Shown here: piece by piece, positions 53,148-61,724 of the stretch
Layout: every line of letters begins with the position of its first letter
How positions within the stretch are numbered: position 1 is the stretch's first letter
Assembly: GCA_026390595.1 (NCBI GenBank)
Contig: JAPLFQ010000005.1
Span: 124,001-188,000 of the forward strand
Length of the DNA: 64,000 nucleotides
Direction: 5' to 3'
Source: Ignavibacteriales bacterium
Lineage (GTDB): Bacteria; Bacteroidota; Ignavibacteria; UBA10030
Notes under the pieces: generated by a model
Seen by the model: only the letters and a program-made list of their open reading frames with translations
The model's database searches: none
Told to the model about the DNA's origin: nothing
Translations under genes and position numbers: made by a program

Positions 53148-54992
53148 ATGCGCAAGAAATTCATATACTTCTTATTCATTCCACTTGTTCTTCTCTGCCT
53201 GGTGGTGTATCTGTTTATAGACGGGTGGGTTGAGAGTGGTCTCGAATCCGCTGGTGAGGGGATCGCCGGCGCAAGGGTCGAGATCGACAATCTCAGGGTT
53301 TCCCTCTCGCCCATCGCTGTCCAGTTCTCACGCCTTCAGGTTGCGAACCGCCATGATCCCTGGAAGAATGTATTCGAAACCGGCAAGGTTCGCTTCGCAC
53401 TGAATTTTGGGCAATTGCTGAGGGGAAAATACATCATAGAAACGATGGAGGTTAACGGCGTCGTGCTCGGAACCAAGCGCTCAACCGACGGATCCCTGCC
53501 GAAACCTCCGCCGACTGCCGGTGAGTCGTCTATCCTTTCAGAGGCGGCCGCCTCTCTGGTTCACGAAGCTCAAAAAGCACCGGTGTTCGACCTCGGCAAG
53601 ATCCGGAAAGAACTGAAAATCGATAGTCTGCTGAACGTGCAGAATCTTCGATCCGTTCAATACATCGATACGCTGAAGCACCGGGTTCAGGAGGCCGGCC
53701 AGCAATGGCAAGCGACGTTGAACGATATTGAGAAGTCGAAGCAGCGGGTTTCTGAAATCCAGGCGAATATAGCGGCTATCAACATAAACGAACTCAAGAC
53801 CGTGGAAAGTATCACGGCGGCTGTTGGCAACGCAAACAACGCCTACAAAGGGCTGACGGACCTCAATGAGACTTTCAAAACCCGCCGCACCTCCGTCACC
53901 GATCAGATCAACCGCCTGTATGCTTCCGCTAGCACTGTCGATGAGCTGGCCCGGGCAGACTATGAAATGGTGAAGCGGCTTGCGCGGCTTCCGGACCTCA
54001 GCACACAGGGGATCGCCAAACTCTTACTGGGAAGAGAGATTCTTCAGAAGGTGAACATGTACATGTCGTATGTGGACTTTGCGCGGACGAACATTCCAAA
54101 ATATACGCCAAAGCCCGACTACGAGCCGCCGGCACGCTTCAAAGGAAAGGATATACCCTTTCCCGCTGACCGCGCCTATCCAAAGTGGTGGATACAGAAG
54201 CTTGCTATCTCCGGCGGCGAAGATAAGAACCAGAACCCCGAGTTTTTTAATGTGAAGGGTGAAATCCGGAATATTACCGATAACCAACGTCTTACCGGTC
54301 TTCCGCTCACGATTGCGCTTGCCGCCGCAAAAGCGCGGGGAAGCAGTTTTACCATCGACGCTTCTTTTGACCGCCGTCCTGAAATACCGGTCGACAAGTA
54401 TCGCGTCACCGCATCCGATCTGCCGGGCGGGGACATTGCGTTCGGGCAGGCCGATTTCCTCCCGTCGCGCATTACCAAAGCAATGATCAACGCCAGCGCC
54501 GACGTTACTGTGCCGGGCGACAGGTTTGATACAAACGTGAAGATGATTTTCCGGAAGCTTTCGCTTGTATTCGACAGACCGCCTCAAAACGATGTTGAGC
54601 GACTCACCCGCGATGTTCTCGCCTCCATTGCCGGTTTCAACGTGGGGCTCCGAATGCGGAACACCAGCGGACCGCTCGATATTGCGCTCAGCACGGACCT
54701 TGACGAGCAGCTGGCGGCACGAACGAAGAAAGTTATTGGCGACGAACTTGCCCGGCTGCAGAACGACATCCGCACCAGGGTCAACCAGGTGATTGCAGAA
54801 AAACGGGCGGAATTCGAAAAGCTCTTTAACCAGAAAAAGGAGGAGGCGCTGTCGCAGCTGCGTTCCTATGAATCTCTGGTAAACCAGAACCTTTCGCTGC
54901 TTGACGCGAAGAAGAAGGAGCTCGACGCGCGCGTCGATCAGGCAAAGAAAAAGGGACTTGAGGATGCCCTCAAGGGACTCTTCAAACAATAG
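53148..54992 (+). CDS. TIGR03545 envelope protein (AsmA-like)
   Basis: A 614-residue protein with an N-terminal TM anchor (6-26). Then comes a region like AsmA/DUF748 proteins: ARVEIDNLRVSLSPIAVQFS, LQVANRHDPWKNVFETGKVR, MEVNGVVLGTKR. Coiled-coil stretches follow (about 170-290 and 520-600: QQWQATLNDIEKSKQRVSEI; RAEFEKLFNQKKEEALSQLR), ending in KKGLEDALKGLF. It forms the known pair with TIGR03546. Bridge-like lipid-transfer or outer-membrane biogenesis roles have been suggested for AsmA-like folds; not established for this family. Confidence 0.9.
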   Translation: MRKKFIYFLFIPLVLLCLVVYLFIDGWVESGLESAGEGIAGARVEIDNLRVSLSPIAVQFSRLQVANRHDPWKNVFETGKVRFALNFGQLLRGKYIIETMEVNGVVLGTKRSTDGSLPKPPPTAGESSILSEAAASLVHEAQKAPVFDLGKIRKELKIDSLLNVQNLRSVQYIDTLKHRVQEAGQQWQATLNDIEKSKQRVSEIQANIAAININELKTVESITAAVGNANNAYKGLTDLNETFKTRRTSVTDQINRLYASASTVDELARADYEMVKRLARLPDLSTQGIAKLLLGREILQKVNMYMSYVDFARTNIPKYTPKPDYEPPARFKGKDIPFPADRAYPKWWIQKLAISGGEDKNQNPEFFNVKGEIRNITDNQRLTGLPLTIALAAAKARGSSFTIDASFDRRPEIPVDKYRVTASDLPGGDIAFGQADFLPSRITKAMINASADVTVPGDRFDTNVKMIFRKLSLVFDRPPQNDVERLTRDVLASIAGFNVGLRMRNTSGPLDIALSTDLDEQLAARTKKVIGDELARLQNDIRTRVNQVIAEKRAEFEKLFNQKKEEALSQLRSYESLVNQNLSLLDAKKKELDARVDQAKKKGLEDALKGLFKQ

Positions 54993-55018
54993 CAACGCAC
55001 TGACGGAAAACGAATCTC

Positions 55019-55591
55019 ATGAGCAAAAAACAGAAACATGCCGAAGCTCCACGACCACCGAAAAGAAACACGAAATCCATCGCTGCAGTTGCCGGCACCG
55101 TGTTCCTGATCCTTGCGCTGATCGGCGTACTGACGTATCAGCCGTCGAACAAGCCGGCTCCTCTCACTCAACCGCCAACCCCAAGCGCGCAGCAGGAGGC
55201 ATACGAATTCGTGAAACAGGGTGAACTTCGTTTTCAGTCAGCAAAACAGGATTTTATCTCCGCGATCGACATTGAGCTTGCACAGGACGATTCAAGACGG
55301 CAATTAGGGCTGATGTATCGCGATAAGCTTGCAGAGAACCAGGGGATGTTGTTTATCTTCGAGGGGGATGAGGCGAGGGCTTTTTGGATGAAGAATACGG
55401 TTCTTTCGCTGGACATGATTTTCGTGAACAGCAAAAATGAAGTTGTTACAATCCACAAAAACACGACTCCGTATTCCGAACAATCTTACGCGTCGTCAAA
55501 ACCGGCACAATTCGTCGTTGAGGTCAACGCTGGATACACAGACAAACACAAGATCTCCGTGGGCGACCGGATTGTGTGGAGTAGGTTTTGA
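55019..55591 (+). CDS. DUF192 family protein, membrane-anchored
   Basis: A 190-residue protein: TM anchor (about 21-42), proline-rich linker, then a DUF192 domain. Signature: IDIELAQDDSRRQLGLMYRD (about 81-100), NQGMLFIFEGDEARAFWMKN, TVLSLDMIFVNSKNEVVTIH, TTPYSEQ and FVVEVNAGYTDKHKISVGDR. Extracytoplasmic, function unknown; a small beta-barrel with a conserved polar cleft. It begins 26 nt after TIGR03545, so likely in the same operon. Confidence 0.93.
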   Translation: MSKKQKHAEAPRPPKRNTKSIAAVAGTVFLILALIGVLTYQPSNKPAPLTQPPTPSAQQEAYEFVKQGELRFQSAKQDFISAIDIELAQDDSRRQLGLMYRDKLAENQGMLFIFEGDEARAFWMKNTVLSLDMIFVNSKNEVVTIHKNTTPYSEQSYASSKPAQFVVEVNAGYTDKHKISVGDRIVWSRF

Positions 55592-55596
55592 GTTGT

Positions 55597-55617
55597 GAGT
55601 TTCAAGTTCTGGGTTTT
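55597..55617. repeat. Inverse copy of the AACTTGAAACTC 21-mer
   Basis: GAGTTTCAAGTTCTGGGTTT plus T, exact reverse complement of 31875-31895. In the 52 nt gap between convergent genes. Confidence 0.6.
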
Positions 55618-55643
55618 GGTTTTCGCTCAACCGTTGTCGGTTT

Positions 55644-58600
55644 CTACTTCAAGAGCGGTTCTCCGCGTTTGATGAACTGAATCGGCAAGCCCCATGGATC
55701 GCGCAGAACAAGAACCTGATCCCCCGCGTTTGTTTCACGGATTTCGTCCGCCAACGTCGCTCCCGCCTCAATCAAACCCGTCCGCAGGGACCGAACATCG
55801 TCTACGACAAACGCGACATGTATTGACACAGTATTAAGTTTTATCAGATCCAGCATTGGCGCGGATGTACTCGTTGAAAACTCGAGCATCATGTTTTTTC
55901 CGTCATCGGCAACGAACTGCGTGAATGAAGGCGCACCCCCCTGCCGGACTACGCGCATGCCAAGGTTTTCCACATACCAGTTCGCTGCCGACCACGGGTC
56001 CGCAAGGTTGAGCGCCAGGTGCTCAAAGCGAAGGCCCCCGGGCTTCAGCATTGGAGAAACCCTCACTGTGAACTGAATCGGAAGCCCCCAGGGGTCTCGC
56101 AGCATGAGGATCCGGTCACCGGAGGGTGTCGTCACGAGGTCCTCGGCAATCGCCGCACGCGCGGCGAGCAGCCGGCTTCTTATTTCGTCGACATCGTCGA
56201 CTGCAAATGCGAGATGCAGGGACACATGGCTGATTGTTGCGTAATCCGGAATTGGCGCCTTCTCGTTTCTATAGAGCTCAAGCGTCATGGTTCCAGCGGA
56301 ATCAGCAATGAAGTGCGTTGTGGCAGGGGGCGGACTCCTGCGCACAATCTTCATCCCCAGATTATCACAGTACCACTTCGCCACTGCAACCGGGTCTGAG
56401 ACGTTGAAGGCTATGTGCTCGGGACGCGGCTTTTTGGCCAACGCGAAAACCTCGTCATTGACAGGGGCTGTTTTCGGCACCGCACCGTTACTCTCCAGCT
56501 CAACGCTATTGTTGATTACGGTGATTTCGTTCAGGCTGTTCTCTGGATCGATCTGCACGCTGCATCCGTTCGGAACGCCTCCTGTTGGCACCGGAATGAT
56601 TACTTCAGCGAACCTTGGCTCAAGATCAACCGGGGCCTGGATGGCTGGCACGTCGACCGAGGCGATTATCTTCTTCTCTTTCATGATCACCGCTGTCGTC
56701 CGCGGGCTGGCAACCGAACCAAGACTGTGAACCTTCACATGCACGGTCTTCCCTTCAAGCCAAACATCTTCCTTGCTGATCCCGAGATCCGGCCGTTGAG
56801 AATATGGGGTTGATCGGGATTGCAGACGAAGAGTCAGAATTGTTGCCTTGCGCGGTTCAAACTTCAGCGGGATTGTTAACGTCCGTTCAAGGTACATCGT
56901 CTGTTTCGAGATGGTTGTGTCAGCGACGTCGTCGTTGTTCATATCAAGCCCCTGCAGCACCTCCCATGTTCCGGGCTCGATGTTCCAAAGCGTCATGGAC
57001 GCTTCAACCGGTTTCTGATCGAGCGTGTATGCGATGGCCTTGATTGCCGATGGGATTGCTTCTGGGACGAGGATGGCTACGCTCTGATCGGTCGCCGGCG
57101 CCCTGAATTTCCAGCTTACCGCGTGTCCAGAGTGGATGGCCCCCCGCACGAGCGCGACACCTCCAAGCCTTGAGCGCTGCAACTCGCGGTTGGCTGCAAA
57201 CACACGATCGCTCCAGAGTGATCCTTCGGTGTTGATATACTCCCTCAGCGCCGAGGCCTCGGCCTGGTCGGCATAATAATGCTCCAGAAATGCTTTGTTT
57301 CCCGTGGTCTGCCAGGCAAGATGCCGAAACAGGTCGGTTCCCTTCTCCGGGGTAGTCTTGTCTGCGATTTGATGTCCCCACGTTTGTTTGAGGTTGAGTA
57401 TGTTGAGTGCGTCGTTGCTTATCAATCCGAGAACACTCTCGCCGAGATCCAGAAGGGGCTGTAGATATTTCACTTCTCCGGTCGTCCGATAGACCCACCA
57501 GAGCAGTTGGAGTGCTGCCGACGATGTGCTTATCGTCGCTCCGTCTCCCGTGCCTGCTGAAAGTATTGCCTTTGTTCCCAGAGGAGACGGCCTCGTCGAA
57601 TCGCTTGTGAAGTTGATTTCTGAATCCAGAACAATCTTGCCTTTGTTGTCCTTCCTTGCGTGCGCTAACAATCCATCTGCGACATCGATCGCCAGCTGGC
57701 GGGCGCGGGGATTGCCGTTGAAGTCGGCAAGAGTCAGAACGGGTTGAAGCAGCAGGAACTCCTGCGGTTGGAGCGACCACTCCCAGACGCTTTCGTCCGC
57801 CATCCTGGTTCCACTGAAATAGCTCGAACGAAAATGCCGGTGTCCCGCCTTATTCTTGAGAATCACCTTTTCGTCAAGAGCACGGACGGTTTCCATGATT
57901 CGTTCCACCTGCTTCGGGCTTCCGTAATCCACAAGCATCGCCTGGGTCTGCGCCTCGATTCCCTCTTCGTGTGCATGCAGACCATCGGTTTGAATTGTTG
58001 AGAGACCATGTGTTAACATTCCGTTCTCGTAGATCGCATCCAACAACCGAAGCACCGCACCGCTGATTTTTCCCGGCTCGCAGCCCATGAGGGCGGCGCC
58101 TGGCCAGCAGTTGGTGAGATCGTCATCATCGGAAAGTCCGCCGCCAAGCTCTCCGTTTCCAATCTGGCGGTTGTCGATCCACCACAATACAAAGCGTTTG
58201 AAATACCGAAGATCCTCTATCTGCCGAAAAGCCCAGGCGGGAATTCCCTCTGGCACTGCGGGCTGGACGTAGAGCGGCTTGCCGTGAGCGTGGTCAAGAT
58301 CGTACCAATAATTTTGTCCGGGGTAGTGCTTTGAATCCACCCTCAGGAGGTCGTTGACATCACCTTCAAACCGGTTATAAATATTCAACCGCGGATCATC
58401 CGGCCTTTCTTCGACGAGAAACGCATAATTATCCCGCACCTGCGTGAACCGGTCTTGAACGTGCTCCCGGTACGCATCCTTCCAGTCTTTGAACACCACT
58501 CGGATTTGAGCTCCTTCGAGTGCGCCCTGCGCAAAATCCGGCGCATCGGATGCGATGACGAGATAGAGGCTTTTCGTTTTCGGAAGAATCCGATCCCGCG

Positions 58601-60377
58601 TATCAAGCCACAGCGTGCGCGCCTCGCCCGGTTTCACAGAGAACGAGAAATCGAGCATGCTGCGGTTCGGCCAGAGCGGGTCTCTGACTTGTATGTTCAT
58701 CGGGATGAATGTTCCCTGTGTCGGTTGTAGACTCAACGGCGGCAAATCGATCGCAACGCCGTCGAGACCACCGCTGATTGTCGCCCAATCATACGACGAA
58801 TCGGATTCGGCGCCTGCAGCACTTCCGGCACGAGCATCGTATGGAATGATGATGTGAATAAGCGGAAGGCGCTGTTGATTTTTCAGCGGCGGTTTTTGCA
58901 TGCCCGGCTTCACCGGCAAGGCGATCATTGTTGACCGCTCATCCGCCGCGAATCGCCCGTTGATATAGCCCAAAACTGACGCCACCTGGTTGACCGCGTT
59001 TTCTGATCCGCCGTGAAGAAAATAGCGCAGTGACCGCTCCCCTCGCGGCTCATTTCCCGGTTCAACGTGATAGACAGACAATTCTCCGATCGGTGTTTCC
59101 TGTTCGCCGTTTTTGAAGTGCAGTTCTCCTCCGGTCACCGTATTCTGCAGTCTATGAACGGTCTTTTCCTGTCCCCGGGGTCTTGTGAAAACACTCTCGC
59201 TGTTTCCTTGTTGGTTGCCGCCGGTGAGCGTCATGGTTCCCCACGCTCCGCCCGAGATTTCCACATGATTCCATGTTTCGTCCGGCAGCGAAAAAGTGAT
59301 AGCGTTGCCCGACTGCGAATAGCAATCCCAATCCGGCAACTGGAAGTAATCGTTGCGGCCCGGCAGGCGAGAGCGGTTATAGACTCCCGGCCACGACGTT
59401 TCACGGATCCCGTCTGTTCCTTTCCACCACCAGCGTTTGAGATCGTAGGCGTTCTGAATTTCTATTTTTCGCACGTGTGTGGAGCGTTCATCGAGATATG
59501 GCGGGATGTCTCCCGCTCGGTTCCAACCGTACCGCAATCGCCATTCTGATTGCCAGCGGGCGCCTTTGAGGTTTCGTTTCAGGTCGGGGATGTTTCCCGC
59601 CGAAGCATGTTTGGCAAGCTGTGTAATATTCGCATCGGAAAGCATGCGATCATAAATACGTACCTCATCGATGTCTCCCCCGCGCTGAAAATTGTATGCG
59701 CTTTGAACCTGGTACGGGCTGATGATGCGGGAGTGCGGTCCAAATTGATCAAGTCCGGCATACAGAACGGTGGTGCTGTCCTTCTGCGCAACAAGTTTTC
59801 CATCAGCATAGAATCGAATCCCGGCGGTCTCATCCCAGGTGAGGGCAAGGTGTATCCACTGTTTGGGTTGTGGAAACGGCTGAATGGCGTGCGATATTCT
59901 TATGCGTGCGAGGTTGACATCGGTAACGAACGCGTCAAAACCATGGCCGTTGTAATCGATGCGGAGCCATACCATGTCCCAGCTTGAGTGGTCGGCATAG
60001 GCAACCCGAAAGATCGGGAATTCGGTTTCACCGACCGGCTCGCGTGATCTCCAGAAAAAGCTCAACGTACCTCGTTCCGCGTAGATGTTACCTGGCGCCC
60101 GGTAAGTCATGAGCTGCTTGTGTCCGCACTCGAAACCTGCGCCTTTGGCACCGTCGGGGATGATTTTTACATTCTCAAGGAAGTTTGGCGTGGCTGTCCC
60201 GGCTGCTGAATAGTCGGCGTTGAAGCCGTGATCACCTGAGAGATAAAAAAGAAGGCCAGGCTCGGGGGCGTTCGGAGGCTTCTTATCCTGAGAATACAGC
60301 CGGGGCTGTGGAAACAGCAGGCCGAGGATCAGCAGAGAATACAACACGCGAGACGGTGACACACGGTGCTTGGACAC
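55644..60377 (-). CDS. Giant secreted LamG-(toroid)-CARDB-VOC-VOC protein
   Basis: A 1577-residue exported protein. GTG 60377 is chosen: AAGGAGAT lies 5-6 nt before it and it opens a signal peptide (SKHRVSPSRVLYSLLILGLL, ends LYSQ), while longer frames overlap the preceding gene. N-terminal LamG domain (about 40-260: RGTLSFFWRSREPVGETEFP, WIHLALTWDETAGIRFYADG). A middle region of about 900 residues contains WFYDLDHAHG-like, FKRFVLWWIDNRQI and STSSAALQLLWWVYRTTGEV, helical-toroid in style. A CARDB-like domain (about 1230-1310: VHVKVHSLGSVASPRTTAVI, DPENSLNEITVINN) follows. The last 265 residues are two VOC domains (PEHIAFNVSDPVAVAKWY..., FEHLALNLADPWSAANWY...). Probably carbohydrate-active or carbohydrate-binding; no family assigned. 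Confidence 0.75.
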   Translation of the reverse strand: MSKHRVSPSRVLYSLLILGLLFPQPRLYSQDKKPPNAPEPGLLFYLSGDHGFNADYSAAGTATPNFLENVKIIPDGAKGAGFECGHKQLMTYRAPGNIYAERGTLSFFWRSREPVGETEFPIFRVAYADHSSWDMVWLRIDYNGHGFDAFVTDVNLARIRISHAIQPFPQPKQWIHLALTWDETAGIRFYADGKLVAQKDSTTVLYAGLDQFGPHSRIISPYQVQSAYNFQRGGDIDEVRIYDRMLSDANITQLAKHASAGNIPDLKRNLKGARWQSEWRLRYGWNRAGDIPPYLDERSTHVRKIEIQNAYDLKRWWWKGTDGIRETSWPGVYNRSRLPGRNDYFQLPDWDCYSQSGNAITFSLPDETWNHVEISGGAWGTMTLTGGNQQGNSESVFTRPRGQEKTVHRLQNTVTGGELHFKNGEQETPIGELSVYHVEPGNEPRGERSLRYFLHGGSENAVNQVASVLGYINGRFAADERSTMIALPVKPGMQKPPLKNQQRLPLIHIIIPYDARAGSAAGAESDSSYDWATISGGLDGVAIDLPPLSLQPTQGTFIPMNIQVRDPLWPNRSMLDFSFSVKPGEARTLWLDTRDRILPKTKSLYLVIASDAPDFAQGALEGAQIRVVFKDWKDAYREHVQDRFTQVRDNYAFLVEERPDDPRLNIYNRFEGDVNDLLRVDSKHYPGQNYWYDLDHAHGKPLYVQPAVPEGIPAWAFRQIEDLRYFKRFVLWWIDNRQIGNGELGGGLSDDDDLTNCWPGAALMGCEPGKISGAVLRLLDAIYENGMLTHGLSTIQTDGLHAHEEGIEAQTQAMLVDYGSPKQVERIMETVRALDEKVILKNKAGHRHFRSSYFSGTRMADESVWEWSLQPQEFLLLQPVLTLADFNGNPRARQLAIDVADGLLAHARKDNKGKIVLDSEINFTSDSTRPSPLGTKAILSAGTGDGATISTSSAALQLLWWVYRTTGEVKYLQPLLDLGESVLGLISNDALNILNLKQTWGHQIADKTTPEKGTDLFRHLAWQTTGNKAFLEHYYADQAEASALREYINTEGSLWSDRVFAANRELQRSRLGGVALVRGAIHSGHAVSWKFRAPATDQSVAILVPEAIPSAIKAIAYTLDQKPVEASMTLWNIEPGTWEVLQGLDMNNDDVADTTISKQTMYLERTLTIPLKFEPRKATILTLRLQSRSTPYSQRPDLGISKEDVWLEGKTVHVKVHSLGSVASPRTTAVIMKEKKIIASVDVPAIQAPVDLEPRFAEVIIPVPTGGVPNGCSVQIDPENSLNEITVINNSVELESNGAVPKTAPVNDEVFALAKKPRPEHIAFNVSDPVAVAKWYCDNLGMKIVRRSPPPATTHFIADSAGTMTLELYRNEKAPIPDYATISHVSLHLAFAVDDVDEIRSRLLAARAAIAEDLVTTPSGDRILMLRDPWGLPIQFTVRVSPMLKPGGLRFEHLALNLADPWSAANWYVENLGMRVVRQGGAPSFTQFVADDGKNMMLEFSTSTSAPMLDLIKLNTVSIHVAFVVDDVRSLRTGLIEAGATLADEIRETNAGDQVLVLRDPWGLPIQFIKRGEPLLK

Positions 60378-60417
60378 AAACAATCTCCTTGCCCGGCGGT
60401 TCTGTGCGGGCGCATGT

Positions 60418-60966
60418 TCATCGGTATGTCTTATCATCAATACGACTGAGGTCAATGCCGTCCTTAAAGACTCCAAGGGTCACAATCGCGAACGTGAACA
60501 CTGTCGTTCCGGGTTCGAGGTGACCGCCGAAAGCATTTTCCGCGTTGGTCAAAGTCATGTGTGCATGAATACGACCATCGATGATGTAACCGTTCATGCT
60601 CACAAGGTCGGCCGGGGCGGAGGGGTTCTTGACGAGAAGGTTCTTTGACGGAAACGTCCGGTTGCTCACCATGTGAAAGTGGTATCCCGTGAGTGAGCCG
60701 GCGCCGGAAATAACAACGGCATTTCTGATTTTCTGTTCTTTGACCATCTTTTCCATGCCCGCCAGCAAGTCTGTCTGATATTTGAACCGAAGCACGACAA
60801 TGCGCTCGAACTGGCCGTTGAGCGCGTAGACGTCCGGGATGGAGTCGTTGTTGGCCTTCTTGTCCTCTGATGGCGTGGTGGCTTTCGTGACCTCGGTACG
60901 GGTCTCTTGCGCAACCAGCGACCCCGTCATCACCAGGGCGGTCAACGCATATAGGAGTGCTCGCAT
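60418..60966 (-). CDS. Exported PPC/DUF296 domain protein
   Basis: A 182-residue protein. ATG 60966 (GGGAG 8 nt upstream) starts a signal peptide (MRALLYALTALVMTGSLVAQ). The mature part is a PPC/DUF296 domain: YALNGQFERIVVLRFKYQTD, AVVISGAGSLTGYHFHMVS, SMNGYIIDGRIHAHMTLTNA and AFGGHLEPGTTVFTFAIVTL. The domain is best known from AT-hook DNA-binding proteins and from bacterial trimeric metal-binding proteins, usually cytoplasmic. An exported copy is unusual. It is 32 nt after the LamG gene and 40 nt before the giant gene, in one operon. Confidence 0.85.
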   Translation of the reverse strand: MRALLYALTALVMTGSLVAQETRTEVTKATTPSEDKKANNDSIPDVYALNGQFERIVVLRFKYQTDLLAGMEKMVKEQKIRNAVVISGAGSLTGYHFHMVSNRTFPSKNLLVKNPSAPADLVSMNGYIIDGRIHAHMTLTNAENAFGGHLEPGTTVFTFAIVTLGVFKDGIDLSRIDDKTYR

Positions 60967-60998
60967 GTGGTTCTCCCTGGATGGTTCTGCTAAGCGAA

Positions 60999-61703
60999 CT
61001 ACCGTTTCATGAATTCCGTCGGCACAAGACATTTCGGCGTAATCCGAATATTGTAGATGCTCCCTTTGAACCATGACACTTTGTTCATGCGGACCCCGAT
61101 CGAAGCACCGCCCTTCTTGAAGGGGGAGAAGGCAACCACGCCGTTCAGCTCATGCTCACCGTTCACGTAGGTATCCATCGTCCCGCCATCGACAACCAGG
61201 GCGACATGATACCACCTCCCCGCCTGATGAAGTTTTTCCTTGTCTACCAACGCCCGGGAAGAATCCCCTGATTTGATAAAGGCATCAAGATACCATCGAT
61301 CATCGTCCGTCACGCGGGTTTCGAGGAGCAGCCTGTCGCCGTTGGCTTCCCCCATATGGAGAAACCTCTGTTCGTGCGGCGCCCTGGGGTCTGGTTGGAA
61401 CAAAACTTCTATCGTGAATTGTGTCAACCTCTCAAGTGGGTTTGCGTTCAGCAGTATTCCGTCCTTTGTACCGTCAAAGCACAGCGCCTTTCCATACGGG
61501 CAGCCGACGATGTGCGGCGCCCCCTCTTTTGTGACGTCTTTCGTTTCTGAGCTGTAAAGCTCTGCGAGTCTCCAGTCGACCACATGCTGTTGTTCTGCCA
61601 CGACCGTGTCCTTTCGCAATGGGCCTGTTTGCGCAGAGAAGAGCGGCTCCCCGCACAATAGTAATACTGTTATGATTATTCCCAGCGCCGTAATCGTCTT
61701 CAT
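60999..61703 (-). CDS. Secreted LamG/concanavalin-like protein
   Basis: A 234-residue exported protein with a signal peptide (1-24). One laminin-G-like jelly-roll: DGTKDGILLNANPLERLTQF, TIEVLFQPDPRAPHEQRFLH, GRWYHVALVVDGGTMDTYVN, VAFSPFKKGGASIGVRMNKV, SWFKGSIYNIRITPKCL. The C-terminus ends soon after, so it is a stand-alone binding module. LamG domains of this sort bind sugars or proteins. Operonic with the M28 peptidase (21 nt) and the DUF296 gene. Confidence 0.85.
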   Translation of the reverse strand: MKTITALGIIITVLLLCGEPLFSAQTGPLRKDTVVAEQQHVVDWRLAELYSSETKDVTKEGAPHIVGCPYGKALCFDGTKDGILLNANPLERLTQFTIEVLFQPDPRAPHEQRFLHMGEANGDRLLLETRVTDDDRWYLDAFIKSGDSSRALVDKEKLHQAGRWYHVALVVDGGTMDTYVNGEHELNGVVAFSPFKKGGASIGVRMNKVSWFKGSIYNIRITPKCLVPTEFMKR

Positions 61704-61724
61704 GCTGTTTGTCCGGGGTCGGGT

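Noticed and set aside
57004-57780. 258-codon minus-strand frame inside the giant LamG-VOC gene
   Set aside because: Same-strand alternative frame of a long gene, arginine/glutamine-rich, no recognisable motif.
55644-60476. Longer start (TTG 60476 or ATG 60437) for the giant protein
   Set aside because: Both overlap the preceding gene and bury the signal peptide. GTG 60377 has AAGGAG at the right distance.
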